Shown: piece by piece, positions 35,705 to 45,142 of the stretch
How positions within the stretch are numbered: the stretch's first letter is position 1
How the letters are laid out: each line of letters opens with the position of its first letter
Assembly (NCBI RefSeq): GCF_900116435.1
Contig: NZ_FPAZ01000014.1
Location: forward strand, 62,001-126,000
Length of the DNA: 64,000 bases
Direction: 5' to 3'
Origin: Pseudoalteromonas lipolytica
GTDB taxonomy: Bacteria > Pseudomonadota > Gammaproteobacteria > Enterobacterales > Alteromonadaceae
The notes under the pieces: generated by a model
Told to the model about the DNA's origin: nothing
What the model saw: the letters and a program-made list of their open reading frames with translations, nothing else
The model's database searches: none
Translations under genes and position numbers: made by a program

Positions 35705-35732
35705 AAAAAACCTGCAATTTTGCAGGTTTTTT
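35705..35732 (+). terminator. Intrinsic terminator after the endo-arabinanase
   Basis: AAAAAACCTGCA-ATTT-TGCAGGTTTTTT, 12 bases after the stop, with A and T tracts on both sides; it can also act on minus-strand transcription ending at 35775. Confidence 0.88.
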
Positions 35733-35774
35733 ATTTACTCAAGTGATCTATTTTGAGATTTAAAGTTGGTATTA

Positions 35775-36191
35775 TTAATTAAAATCAAGCAGGGTGATAT
35801 CAACTCGCATCGGGCTTTGGCAATCCTGTTCATGCTTTGTAGCAATAAATGTACTGTACACATCTCGCGCAAGATGAGGGGGTATTAATACTTCAAAACG
35901 ACTGCCTTTACTCATCAGTTGCAATGCTTCTTGCAAGCCCACAATCGCCTCGGCAATTTCATACTCAACAGGTACACCCTCTGCACGGGTGTCAAATAAC
36001 ACCCGACCGTTATTAAGTACTACACGTTGATGCACAGTGACTGTTGCATCCCAGTGGGGCTTATCACCTGCTCCCTGCTCAATAACACGATAACCAAGGC
36101 CCGTAGGAGTTTGGTAAACGCTTTGCTGCTCTTTTAAGCATGACGAAAATACCGGCTTCACCGCTTTATCAAACACATTATTGCTTAACAT
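35775..36191 (-). CDS. FKBP-like peptidyl-prolyl isomerase domain protein
   Basis: A 138-residue protein. Residues ~30-125 form an FKBP-type domain: GLGYRVIEQGAGDKPHWDATVTVHQRVVL, then GRVLFDTRAEGVPVEY, AIVGLQEALQLMSKGSRFE and IPPHLARDVY. Some active-site aromatics of classical FKBPs are changed (the Tyr of VHYxG is Gln, the Trp of GWxEGL is Leu), so isomerase activity may be weak or lost. No signal peptide is visible, unlike Mip/FkpA proteins. The gene starts 10 bases after GH127, so the two are translated together. Its role in arabinan use is unclear. Confidence 0.75.
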   Translation of the reverse strand: MLSNNVFDKAVKPVFSSCLKEQQSVYQTPTGLGYRVIEQGAGDKPHWDATVTVHQRVVLNNGRVLFDTRAEGVPVEYEIAEAIVGLQEALQLMSKGSRFEVLIPPHLARDVYSTFIATKHEQDCQSPMRVDITLLDFN

Positions 36192-36201
36192 AGCTCACTC
36201 T

Positions 36202-38646
36202 TTATTGCTCGTTGATCAATCGAATGCCATAGATACCACCCGCAACAGAATCTGGGTTGGCTGTGAAACGCAAGGTCAGCATTTCTGACTGTTTCATCGC
36301 CTCTGTTAATGGGTAATCAATGGTGTAAAACTCATCGCTTGGGTTGCCAACAGGCAAACTTACCGCGGCCAGTTTCTCCCCATTAAGGATGATTGAGAAA
36401 TGACGATTCACATCACCGATAAAATAACGAATACGTAATGCTGCAGCGTTTTTATTGGGGTTACGAAGCTGATATTCAAACCAACCTGTTGCATCGCGCC
36501 AATGGTGGCCATTATTGACACCAGCGCGGGTTCCTTCACCTTTAAAGCTATGCTCTACTTCTGGTTGCTGCTCACCCGGCGTAATGTGATCAACGGTTAA
36601 TAACCGAAGCTGCTCTTTCGCTTGCTCAGCCGCTTTGGCGTCAGCTACAAATTGTGTGAATTCAGCTTTGCTTTGCTGTGGCCAATACACTTGATAGCGG
36701 CTGTCGTGTAAGCGGAAAAATGGGATAAGTTCCGTGCGTTCCGTCTGTCCAATGCCTTGCTTTGCAATCGCCACATTTTTGTCTGCGATAAATGCCAACG
36801 CTTGGCCCGGTTTACGAGTTAAATCAGCAACAAATTGCGCAGGTTCACTGAGCATAATGGGTAATGCTTCTGGTGGGCACGTCGGTCCAGCAGCAATGTG
36901 ACCCATACGGCTGTTATCAGCAACAAAGCTTAACTGCTCATTCGCAAAAGCCTGTACTTTGGTGGCCATAACCACGGGGCCATACATGACAGAATAATAA
37001 TCTTGGCCATCCGGTAACTGCTCGGTATAAAGCTTAGGCGCTAATTCAAAGGCAAGCTTATCGCCACTTTGCCATGCATGGCTGATACTGTAGTAACCGT
37101 CTTTTTCGCTCGCGGTCACGGCTTTTCCATTTAACGTAAAGCGCAGTTCACCTTGTTGCCAAGACGGTTTACGAATATGAATGACAGACTCTGAGCTTTG
37201 TCCCTCAGACAACCGGTTCACCGTGAGTGAAACCTTGGTATCATCAGGGAATTGGCTGTCTTGGGTGATCTGTAAGCCTTGTTGTTGCCAATTTAACGTA
37301 CTGGGAATAAATAAGTTCACCCATAGATCTTTACCCGTATTGCTATAAATTAACTCACCATACTTGCTGTGATTCTCAATACCCGAGCCCACACAACACC
37401 ACATAGAGTCTTGCACTGACGAGTACATACGGTAATGTCCTGGGCGCATTGAGGTAAAGTAAACAAGGCCACCATGTTCTGGGTGTTGTGACGATAAAAT
37501 ATGGTTATATGTGGCGCGCTCATAATAGTCTAAATAACGCGTATCAGCGGTTTTCAAAAACAGTAACTTGCTGAGTTTCATCATATTGTAGGTATTGCAG
37601 GTTTCTGGGCCTTCAACATCTTCAACCATTGGCGTAAAGTCACTTTTATCATGAAAATGTTCACGTACTGAATTACCACCAATGGACACTGAACGCTCTT
37701 GGCTCACTGTTTTCCAGAAAAAGTCAGCGCCTTGCTGCCATGCTTTATCATCGCTGGCATTCGCCACTTTCAACATACCAATAATTTTGGGAATTTGCGT
37801 ATTGGCATGCAGGCCTGTTAACTTATCTTCTGTGTGTAATAGTGGTTCAATAATGATGTTATGAGAGAACTGGCGCGCTAGTTTTAAGTAACGCTCATCG
37901 TCACTAATAACATACATATCCGCAAACACATCATTTAAGCCACCATGCTCTGAGTACAGCATCTGCTGAACTTGTTCATCAGTTAACTTCGCTGTGGTTG
38001 CTAAGAACCATTCGCCTAGCTTAAATAACATGTGCTTTGCTTGGCTACTTCCTGCAACGTTGTAGGCATCACGAAGGCCATGGAAGATTTTATCTATATT
38101 GTAAAGTGGTACCCAACGGTCGTTTAAACTGAATAAATCAGCCTTAATTTCACCGTTTTCAATCTGCTGCCACATTTCATCGCCATTGGGAATACCGCCT
38201 AAGTAACCACCTGTGGCTTGTTGAGCACGATTAAGCTCGCTTAACATGTAATCTAAACGCTGCTTTAATTCTTCATCCCCTGTTGCTGCCCAAGCAAGGC
38301 TCAATGCTGATAAATAATGACCCCCAATATGACCATCAAGACCGGTATTTTCCCAGTTACCATAATTGGGCGCTTTTGGTGTCAGGCCCGCCTCACGCAG
38401 GTAAGGAGCAAGCAGCTGATCAGGATGAAGTGCTAATAAATAACGCACATTAGTTTGCTGCGCATGTAAAAACGGGCTGGCGCTTAAGCTTACTTGGTTT
38501 AGCGCAAATAAATGTTGTTCGCTGGCATGTTCAGCATGCGCAACAGAGGCGACTTGTTTGCTGTCAATTGGCAACTCACTGCATGCAGTCACCGTTAATA
38601 TTGCAGCACACAGACTTGCTAAATAACTCACTTTAAATGTGTTCAT
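36202..38646 (-). CDS. GH127 (DUF1680) beta-L-arabinofuranosidase, lipoprotein
   Basis: About 814 residues. A lipoprotein signal ends VTAC near residue 21. The (alpha/alpha)6 catalytic domain shows the zinc/cysteine nucleophile set known from HypBA1: Glu and Cys in EGPETCNTYNMMKL near residue 365 and the Cys pair in WCCVGSGIENHSKYG near residue 430. Beta-sandwich domains follow, with a C-terminal DUF6805-like lectin region (SFKGEGTRAG, WFEYQLRN). GH127 enzymes remove beta-linked L-arabinofuranose, for instance from hydroxyproline-rich plant glycoproteins. The ATG at 38646 follows GGGAGACA. It is downstream of the MFS gene. Confidence 0.88.
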   Translation of the reverse strand: MNTFKVSYLASLCAAILTVTACSELPIDSKQVASVAHAEHASEQHLFALNQVSLSASPFLHAQQTNVRYLLALHPDQLLAPYLREAGLTPKAPNYGNWENTGLDGHIGGHYLSALSLAWAATGDEELKQRLDYMLSELNRAQQATGGYLGGIPNGDEMWQQIENGEIKADLFSLNDRWVPLYNIDKIFHGLRDAYNVAGSSQAKHMLFKLGEWFLATTAKLTDEQVQQMLYSEHGGLNDVFADMYVISDDERYLKLARQFSHNIIIEPLLHTEDKLTGLHANTQIPKIIGMLKVANASDDKAWQQGADFFWKTVSQERSVSIGGNSVREHFHDKSDFTPMVEDVEGPETCNTYNMMKLSKLLFLKTADTRYLDYYERATYNHILSSQHPEHGGLVYFTSMRPGHYRMYSSVQDSMWCCVGSGIENHSKYGELIYSNTGKDLWVNLFIPSTLNWQQQGLQITQDSQFPDDTKVSLTVNRLSEGQSSESVIHIRKPSWQQGELRFTLNGKAVTASEKDGYYSISHAWQSGDKLAFELAPKLYTEQLPDGQDYYSVMYGPVVMATKVQAFANEQLSFVADNSRMGHIAAGPTCPPEALPIMLSEPAQFVADLTRKPGQALAFIADKNVAIAKQGIGQTERTELIPFFRLHDSRYQVYWPQQSKAEFTQFVADAKAAEQAKEQLRLLTVDHITPGEQQPEVEHSFKGEGTRAGVNNGHHWRDATGWFEYQLRNPNKNAAALRIRYFIGDVNRHFSIILNGEKLAAVSLPVGNPSDEFYTIDYPLTEAMKQSEMLTLRFTANPDSVAGGIYGIRLINEQ

Positions 38647-38686
38647 GCTTGTTGTCTCCCAGCGAACCGTTATTTTAAAGAGCAAA

Positions 38687-38713
38687 GCGCACACTGTGTT
38701 AGCGTGCGCGTTT
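38687..38713. other. Hairpin between the MFS and GH127 genes
   Basis: GCGCACACTGTGTTAGCGTGCGC forms an imperfect stem (GCGCAC with GTGCGC) in the 77-base gap. On the minus strand it lacks a clean T tract and could be a partial terminator or an mRNA-stability element that sets the ratio of the two products. Confidence 0.4.
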
Positions 38714-38723
38714 TAAGAGGAGG

Positions 38724-40061
38724 TTACTTTGGTAGGCGTTTTTGAATGACCATGTCCGTATAGTATTGATCGGTAATCTTGTATTTTTTAAGAATAAGAC
38801 CAAGTAACGCGTGGAATACACCGGGGATAATAGTAAGCATGAGTGCTAAGCCCATTAAGGTAAACTCCGTTTGCTCAACGTTGGGTTTGTACTCGAAAAA
38901 TGCCAGTAATAATCCCCCTGCTAAACCAGCTAAACCGCCTCCAGCTTTTTGGCAGAATGAAATACCACCAAATGATAAGCCCGATGCACGCACACCGTCT
39001 TTAATTTCACCGTAATCCACAGCTTCTGCAATCGCAGACCAGAACACAGGCGCATGTAAATCAACCACAAATGACAAGATGATATAAAGCACGAATGCCA
39101 TCATTACATCACCCGGTTGGACCACAAAATACATAAGCAATGAAATAAATAACACCGCAATTTGTGATTGACGGAACAGTTTCATTTTACAGTAACGCTG
39201 CGTGATCCACGTACTTGCCACCATCGATACGATTGACGCCGCAATACCCGCACTGGTGAATGCCCCCGCTAAATCGGGCACGCCTAAATAATAGGTTGCA
39301 TAGTACATTGCCACACTACCGCGAATTGCATACCCTAAGGTACCAAGTACACACGCTGCACACAGTAACAACCACTGGTCGTTTTTAAGCAGCACTTTTA
39401 ATTGCGTAAGTACGCCCTCGGTTTGTGGCTCATGAGTAATACGTTCGCGGGTAGTAAAGAAACAGAATAAAAACAACGCAACAGCACACGCAGAGACCAA
39501 TGCCATTGCGAGTTTATAACCGTACGACAAGCTGCCATTTCCCCAGTAAGACGCAAGTAGCGGTACTGAGAATACAATCACTACATTGGCAATTTTTGCG
39601 AAAAACATACGGTAACCATTAGCAGATAAACGCTCTTTAGGATCCGCAGTGAGTACACCAATATAAGAGATATAAGGGATTGCTACACCGGTAAACATCA
39701 ACGTAGCAAACAGGTAAGTTGCATAGGCCCACGCCAGCTTCATGTTGTAATCAAGATCTGGCGTAGTAAATAGTAATATAACCGACAAACCATACGGTAC
39801 AGACAAGAATAAGAACCAGTGGCGGAACTGACCCCAGCGGGTTTTCACTTTATCGGTGATGACCCCCATTAATGGATCGGTAAAGGCATCAACAAAACGC
39901 GCCACTAAAAACAACACACCCATATCAACCGGATCCAGTCCGTAGATATCGGTGTAGAAAAAAGACATAAAATAAAATAACGCTGCAACCATGACATTCA
40001 CTGCCATGTCGCCGGCACCAAAGCCAACTTTTTCTACAACGGATAACTTTTGAGATTCCAT
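38724..40061 (-). CDS. GPH-type MFS sugar:cation symporter
   Basis: A 445-residue protein with about twelve helices and GPH (glycoside-pentoside-hexuronide) family features: KVGFGAGDMAVNVMVAALFYFMSFFYTDIYG at the N-terminus, RFVDAFTDPLMGVITDKVKTRWGQFRHW near residue 55, and SAIAEAVDYGEIKDGVRASGL near residue 340. Placed upstream of GH127, it probably imports arabinose or short beta-arabino-oligosaccharides. An operator-like palindrome lies about 150 bases upstream. Confidence 0.87.
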   Translation of the reverse strand: MESQKLSVVEKVGFGAGDMAVNVMVAALFYFMSFFYTDIYGLDPVDMGVLFLVARFVDAFTDPLMGVITDKVKTRWGQFRHWFLFLSVPYGLSVILLFTTPDLDYNMKLAWAYATYLFATLMFTGVAIPYISYIGVLTADPKERLSANGYRMFFAKIANVVIVFSVPLLASYWGNGSLSYGYKLAMALVSACAVALFLFCFFTTRERITHEPQTEGVLTQLKVLLKNDQWLLLCAACVLGTLGYAIRGSVAMYYATYYLGVPDLAGAFTSAGIAASIVSMVASTWITQRYCKMKLFRQSQIAVLFISLLMYFVVQPGDVMMAFVLYIILSFVVDLHAPVFWSAIAEAVDYGEIKDGVRASGLSFGGISFCQKAGGGLAGLAGGLLLAFFEYKPNVEQTEFTLMGLALMLTIIPGVFHALLGLILKKYKITDQYYTDMVIQKRLPK

Positions 40062-40205
40062 ACCACACCCTAATTGGAAAATATTAAGCCAATACTCAAT
40101 ATTTTAAGCAATGAACACCTTTCAATACTGTGTATCAACTATGTGATACTACACAGCTTGGCCACTGCATTCGTTATTTTTGTAAATTTAATGCTAACCC
40201 GAATG

Positions 40206-40222
40206 ATAGTATTATCATACTA
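40206..40222. promoter_or_regulatory. Candidate operator before the GPH symporter / GH127 operon
   Basis: ATAGTATTATCATACTA; on the minus strand TAGTATGATAATACTAT. AGTAT and ATACT form inverted half-sites around a 4-base centre, making this the most symmetrical example of the locus motif. GTATGATAA is shared exactly with sites at 57793 and 57951. Confidence 0.45.
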
Positions 40223-40284
40223 ATTAAATCGCAACTCTTTTCGTTTAATAACAAACACGCCCACTTTCTAGCAAATCTGAAAAA

Positions 40285-40510
40285 TAAAAAACCCCAGCAA
40301 AGCCGTAATGCAGATCAGTTAAGGAAAAACCAATAAAATAAAGGGTTACAGCGATGATTTATAAAAATCTTACTGTAGCCCTTTTGCTATATGGTCTTTA
40401 GCTAATTTTATCCCCACCTGCTTTAAGCAGCTTTAACTGAATAATATTCACATATTTATTCAAAAAACTGCTTAACTGACTGGCATTACAGCAAAGCCGG
40501 GGTTTTGGGT
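40285..40510. repeat. Hairpin-rich intergenic element with inverted arms
   Basis: The arms at 40285-40323 and 40471-40508 are inverted repeats (AAAACCC and TAATGC.-CAGTTAAG elements). Inside each arm the 11-mer CAGCAAAGCCG lies in the same direct orientation on the plus strand, so it is flipped relative to its flanks. Between the arms are a second stem, AAGGGTTACAG (40341-40351) pairing with CTGTAGCCCTT (40374-40384, one G-U), followed by T-rich DNA, and a small palindrome CTGCTTTAAGCAG (40419-40431). No open reading frame was found. It could be a MITE-like repeat or a structured 3' RNA of the receptor gene. Confidence 0.5.
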
Positions 40511-40523
40511 CTATTCAAGAATT

Positions 40524-43340
40524 TTAGAAAGAATAACGTGCACCAAGCGCGAATGTACGTGAGTAGATACCGTTACCGAAATTAAATAAGTTATCGTTAC
40601 CTTTACCGTAGTAGTTCTGATACACATCATCTAGGATATTAGTTGCATCAAATGTCACAACAAAGTCATCATTTACATTGTAACTAAACTGGAAGTCTAA
40701 ACTTTGCTCTGGGCGGCTCCAGAACTGAATCGGATTAGCAAAGCTAGCCGCTTCGTTACCGGTGTAAAACTCTGAACGCCACACGTAAGATAAACGCATG
40801 TCAAATGAATCACGCTCGTAAATACCGACGATGCTGTAAGACTCATCAGATACGCCAGCCATTTGCGACTTAACATATTCTGTAATCTCTCCAGCACGAT
40901 TAAAGTCAGGAGTTTCTTGTGATGAATCAAGTAGTGTGAAACTTGCTTGTACACCAAAACCATTTAACATTTCTGGCAAGTTTTCAGGAAAATAGACAGC
41001 CCCCAGTTCAAAACCCGAAAGCTCCCCGTTTGACGCATTCACTGATGTACTAATCACATAAGGTCTAGTTACACCATCATTACCTTCAAGAATCTCAGTC
41101 TTACGTCCAGGTAACACTAAGCCTTCAATTTCGCGGTTAAAGTAAGCAGCGTAAATTGAGCTTGTATCAGCAAAGTACCACTCAAGTGATAAGTCATAGT
41201 TTTTTGACTCTGTCGGTTGTAAATTAGAATTACCACCCGTTCCCGTACCATAAGGTATATCAGTTAGTGGGTCTTGTAATCTTACAACCGTGTTCAGGTC
41301 AGCAAAATTAGGCATACGCAGTGTTTCTGTATATGCTACACGTCCTACCACGTCATCAGTGATGTTCCAGTTAAGTACTAGACTTGGTAAAATTTTATCT
41401 GTTTTATTTTTACCTGTTGTTAGCTCACCATTGTTATCTGTATCATAAAACTTCATGTCTTGTTCATAGTTCACATAACGTAAACCAAATTCACCACTAA
41501 TATCTTCCGTTAAGAAGAAATTAGTGGTTGCATAAAATGCATAAGAAGTTTCATCAATATCAAAAGATTTAGCTATACCTTCAACTTGAGCATCATATAC
41601 TTGGCGAACCGCATCGGCATTTTTCAGTAAATAACTACCATCTGCAGTAATGAAACTATCAAATACATCTGCACGACCATCAAAATAATCATCTACTTTA
41701 AAAATTAAGCCACTTCCATCTCCTGATGCGCCTGCAGCGACTAGCTGTTCCATTAGGCTTGCAACTGAAGTATTGCCAATAACTTTATTATCATCTCTAG
41801 TAAATTCTTGTGCTGAACGGTTTTCGAAACGCCCACCAAATCGAACTTTATCTATGTAAGTACCGCCAAAAAGATACTCACCGTCAATTGTGAAAGTGAT
41901 GGCATCACCGCTATTACCAGCAGCACTGTCATAAATAGTACTAGCATTCCAATTTTCTATCGTAGCCATATCAGCTTCGTTTACTGCGGTGTTTGGATCA
42001 TCCCAAAATGAGATACTTGGCACACCATCATTGTCATTAAAGTCAACATCTAAACCATACGAAGTGCGATCAAAACGCATTGCAAAAAAGTCCGACTTAT
42101 ATTCACTGTCTTGATAAACCACTTCAGATTTAATAGTTAGATAATCGCTTGCTTGCCACTCGGCACCTAATGCATATAAGTAGCTATCTGTTGTTTCAGA
42201 GTTATAGTCACCACTTTGGAAGCCACCAGCACCGATTGCTTGTTTTTCTTTAACGACGTTAGTGCCATCAAATACTGTGGGGGTTTCAATAAAGCCGTTA
42301 CCAGTTTCAAAGGTATTTGAAAACCATAACGCATTTTGAGATTGATTCTCGTAACCCGTGTAGAAACCTTCCGCCGTAATTTCAAGTGTTTCATTTGGTG
42401 CCCACTGCAAAGATATTGATGCTGCAGGGCGCTTACGCAAACCTGTAAATGAAGTACCGAAAATAGCATCTCGCGCTAATAAATACTCAGTTGGTTCACC
42501 TTCTACGTTCAACGTAGAACCCTCTGATGATGGTAGACCATTTTCTAAACCACCTTGCCAAATTAGATTACCTTGAGAGTCACGGTCAGGGATTCGAGAA
42601 TACGGTGAATAATTATGATGCGGCTTGTCAGTAAAAAATGGAAATGCTGCACCTGCTGTAATTGTATCATCGCGATAATGTGTTTCAGCGTATGAAATAT
42701 TAACTAAAGCACCAAACTCACCTGCACCATCGATGTCCCAACGGTTAGAGAGTAACGCACTGATATTTGGATCAACTTTATCTGGCTGATCAGCATAAAT
42801 AGCACGTGCCGCTAAAACGACTTTTTCACCGTCAAAGTTGAATGGGCGATGCGTTTTAATGTCGATCGCCCCTGCGATACCACGCTCAATTTGATCTGCC
42901 GAACGAGTTTTATAAACTGTAACACCTGATAGTAAGCTTGCTGGAATGTCTTGCAGTGCCACATCACGGCCCGCACCAGTAAATATAGCACGACCATTAA
43001 TAGTCGTATTGACGTCAGTAAGGCCACGGATTGAAACCGCACTTACTTCACCTGCACCACGGCCCGTTGTTTGTACACCCGTCACACGTTGAAGCGCTTC
43101 AACTACGTTGTTATCAGGGAATTTACCAATATCTTCTGCAACAATAGCATCCACGATTTGAACGCTTGCACGTTTTTCATCAAGTGCTTTGTTTAAACTG
43201 CCGCGAATACCTGATACCTGAATAACTTCCATTTCATCGACGTTCTTTTCAGGAGTATTTGGTGCTTGCTCTTGAGCGAAAGCAAATTGACAGGTAAATG
43301 CCATAACTACAGCACTGGCTATGTGTGTTCTTTTAAACAT
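40524..43340 (-). CDS. TonB-dependent receptor, candidate arabino-oligosaccharide importer
   Basis: About 938 residues from the ATG at 43340; an upstream in-frame ATG would precede the signal peptide by 17 residues. The signal peptide ends AFAQE near residue 23. A TonB-box-like EMEVIQVSGIRGSLNKALDEKR is followed by the plug domain (NVVEALQRVTGVQTTGRG, VSIRGLTDVNTTINGR, YKTRSADQIERGIAGAIDIKT), typical of the TIGR01782 receptor group. The barrel occupies the rest and ends TFALGARYSF. Energised uptake of arabinan fragments across the outer membrane is inferred from the flanking GH43 genes. Confidence 0.88.
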   Translation of the reverse strand: MFKRTHIASAVVMAFTCQFAFAQEQAPNTPEKNVDEMEVIQVSGIRGSLNKALDEKRASVQIVDAIVAEDIGKFPDNNVVEALQRVTGVQTTGRGAGEVSAVSIRGLTDVNTTINGRAIFTGAGRDVALQDIPASLLSGVTVYKTRSADQIERGIAGAIDIKTHRPFNFDGEKVVLAARAIYADQPDKVDPNISALLSNRWDIDGAGEFGALVNISYAETHYRDDTITAGAAFPFFTDKPHHNYSPYSRIPDRDSQGNLIWQGGLENGLPSSEGSTLNVEGEPTEYLLARDAIFGTSFTGLRKRPAASISLQWAPNETLEITAEGFYTGYENQSQNALWFSNTFETGNGFIETPTVFDGTNVVKEKQAIGAGGFQSGDYNSETTDSYLYALGAEWQASDYLTIKSEVVYQDSEYKSDFFAMRFDRTSYGLDVDFNDNDGVPSISFWDDPNTAVNEADMATIENWNASTIYDSAAGNSGDAITFTIDGEYLFGGTYIDKVRFGGRFENRSAQEFTRDDNKVIGNTSVASLMEQLVAAGASGDGSGLIFKVDDYFDGRADVFDSFITADGSYLLKNADAVRQVYDAQVEGIAKSFDIDETSYAFYATTNFFLTEDISGEFGLRYVNYEQDMKFYDTDNNGELTTGKNKTDKILPSLVLNWNITDDVVGRVAYTETLRMPNFADLNTVVRLQDPLTDIPYGTGTGGNSNLQPTESKNYDLSLEWYFADTSSIYAAYFNREIEGLVLPGRKTEILEGNDGVTRPYVISTSVNASNGELSGFELGAVYFPENLPEMLNGFGVQASFTLLDSSQETPDFNRAGEITEYVKSQMAGVSDESYSIVGIYERDSFDMRLSYVWRSEFYTGNEAASFANPIQFWSRPEQSLDFQFSYNVNDDFVVTFDATNILDDVYQNYYGKGNDNLFNFGNGIYSRTFALGARYSF

Positions 43341-43502
43341 AAGCGGTGTTCTCCAAATTATAGTTATATCGGCCCGCTGAACTTTCCCCATTCAGTTACC
43401 GAAGAGTGACCACTTTATTGTGCATCGTGTGTTGTCAAAACGGTGCGCAAGTGAGTCTATATTTTATTATGTTAATACATTGCTGTCTGAACTTTAATCA
43501 TA

Positions 43503-43519
43503 TTGTATGATTATTTGAC
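43503..43519. promoter_or_regulatory. Candidate operator before the TonB receptor gene
   Basis: TTGTATGATTATTTGAC matches the motif TTGTATKATAAT with one change. It lies about 165-180 bases upstream of the receptor ATG. Confidence 0.4.
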
Positions 43520-43761
43520 AGTCAACTCAAAAAGCCAAATTAAAATAACTGCCATTATGTTTACAAAAAATGTCGCAATTATAACATGTTACAAACTTAA
43601 AGCGTGCTGCGTTTATGTTTTGGTTATTCATTAATACCGATTATTATCATAAACTTAGCATGTAATCATTTGCTTGTTTAATTTGTCTTTAGTTCACCTA
43701 GAGCGACAAAAAAGGGCTAACAAGTTATTTACCCAGCGAATTTTGATGCTACTATGATTAA

Positions 43762-43776
43762 AATACAATAATACAA
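43762..43776. promoter_or_regulatory. Candidate operator before the GH43 gene at 43940
   Basis: AATACAATAATACAA; on the minus strand TTGTATTATTGTATT, which contains two overlapping TTGTATT half-sites in tandem. It lies about 165-180 bases before the GH43 ATG. Confidence 0.38.
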
Positions 43777-43939
43777 TATAGAATTAATTTTTGCTGCACT
43801 TTTGCTGATTTGTTTCGATGTAAACAATCAGTTACTCAGTATAATCAGGCGTACACTGTGTATTATCTGGTCATTTAGAATGAGTTTTAAGCACAAAAGC
43901 AGCAGTTCGTACAACAATCATTAGTCACAGAGGACACTC

Positions 43940-44902
43940 ATGAAGAAATTGAAAGCGTTAGCACTGCCATTGCTTTTTTCGAGTAGCTTAGCCGTTGCAC
44001 AAAACCCATTATTTACCGATGTTTTTACAGCAGATCCCGCAGCACTTGTTCACAACGACACCGTATACCTTTATACAGGCCATGATGAAGCACCTAATAA
44101 CGATGTATTTTTCGAAATGCATGACTGGCTCGCCTTTTCGTCTACCGACATGGTGAATTGGAAAAAGCATGGCCCAATTATGAAAGCCACTGACTTTAAG
44201 TGGGCAAAAGGCGAAGCGTGGGCTTCACACATGATTGAGCGTGATGGCACCTTTTACTTCTTTACCACGGTTCGTCACAACGATACAAAACCGGGCTTTG
44301 CTATTGGTGTTGCAACGTCTAAGTCACCGACAGGCCCATTTAAAGACGCCATAGGCCATGCGCTTGTTACAGACGATATGACCAAGCACACACCGAATGA
44401 TTGGGATGATATTGATCCTGCTATTTATACCGAAGAAAACGGCGATACATACATGTTCTTTGGTAACTTAGTGCCAAAATATGTAAAGCTGAGCGATGAC
44501 TTACTTTCGCTTGATGGGGAAATAAAAACAATCGATTTGCCAAACTTTACAGAAGCATTATGGGTGCATAAAAAAAATGATAACTACTATGTATCGTACG
44601 CCTGTGAGTTCCCTGAAAAAATCTGTTATGCAATGAGTAAAAGTATTCATGGACCGTGGGAATATAAAGGTATCTTGAATGAAATCGCGGGCAACAGTGA
44701 AACAAACCACCAATCAATTATCGAATACAAAGGTAAAGATTATTTTATTTACCATACAGGTGCAGTACCACCAATTGATGGCAAACCAAGTGGTGGGCGT
44801 TTTCGTCGTTCCGTGGCTATCGAACCACTTTACTACAATGAAGACGGCACGCTTAAACGTATTATCATGACCACTGAAGGTCTCAGTAAACAAGACAAGT
44901 AA
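43940..44902 (+). CDS. Secreted GH43 glycosidase (arabinofuranosidase/xylosidase type)
   Basis: A 320-residue protein with signal peptide (cleavage near AVAQN, residue ~21) and a single propeller. GH43 residues: base Asp in VFTADPAALVHNDTVYLYTG, Asp in DWDDIDPAIYTEENGDTYMFF, and acid Glu in NFTEALWVHKK near residue 205. The order of motifs differs from the endo-arabinanases, and the GEAWASHMIERDGTFYFF region suggests an exo-acting enzyme. The exact linkage cannot be read from sequence. It stands as a single gene with its own terminator. Confidence 0.82.
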   Translation: MKKLKALALPLLFSSSLAVAQNPLFTDVFTADPAALVHNDTVYLYTGHDEAPNNDVFFEMHDWLAFSSTDMVNWKKHGPIMKATDFKWAKGEAWASHMIERDGTFYFFTTVRHNDTKPGFAIGVATSKSPTGPFKDAIGHALVTDDMTKHTPNDWDDIDPAIYTEENGDTYMFFGNLVPKYVKLSDDLLSLDGEIKTIDLPNFTEALWVHKKNDNYYVSYACEFPEKICYAMSKSIHGPWEYKGILNEIAGNSETNHQSIIEYKGKDYFIYHTGAVPPIDGKPSGGRFRRSVAIEPLYYNEDGTLKRIIMTTEGLSKQDK

Positions 44903-44906
44903 TCTC

Positions 44907-44933
44907 AAAAAGGGCTCTTAAAGAGCCCTTTTT
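44907..44933 (+). terminator. Intrinsic terminator after the GH43 gene
   Basis: AAAAAGGGCTCTT-AA-AGAGCCCTTTTT, 5 bases after the stop. Confidence 0.9.
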
Positions 44934-45142
44934 AGTGCTCAAATGTAATACAAATAAACATATTTACTGGAAAATCCTCACTTTCCGATAAGTAAAAACT
45001 TCCCTAAAAGAGTAAAAACAGCGAAAAAAACGCCAAAATTGGCAACTTGAAAAAATTAAAATCACGCTGTACATATTGTAAATACTGACACTTCATGTTT
45101 ACATATCAATTACCTTTGCAAAAGTATTTGCACATTTTAAAT

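Larger units (their letters stand above)
43341..43939. other. Long divergent regulatory region between the TonB receptor and a GH43 gene
   Basis: This 599-base AT-rich region separates divergent promoters. It contains two matches to the locus motif, one near the receptor (43503) and one near GH43 (43762). No coding sequence or stable hairpin was recognised; the leader of the receptor transcript would be over 100 bases if the site at 43503 marks its promoter. Confidence 0.45.

Noticed and set aside
40120..40150. CRP-like half-site TGTGATACTACACA before the GPH symporter
   Set aside because: Only one half matches the TGTGA-N6-TCACA consensus well; not strong enough to list as a feature.
40341..40386. 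Inner hairpin as a simple terminator of the TonB receptor gene
   Set aside because: It lies about 140 bases past the receptor stop and its T-rich side is on the plus strand, opposite to receptor transcription; it is better described as part of the larger structured element.
43341..43939. Possible small RNA or riboswitch in the long TonB receptor leader
   Set aside because: The region is AT-rich and shows no stable conserved hairpin or known aptamer core.
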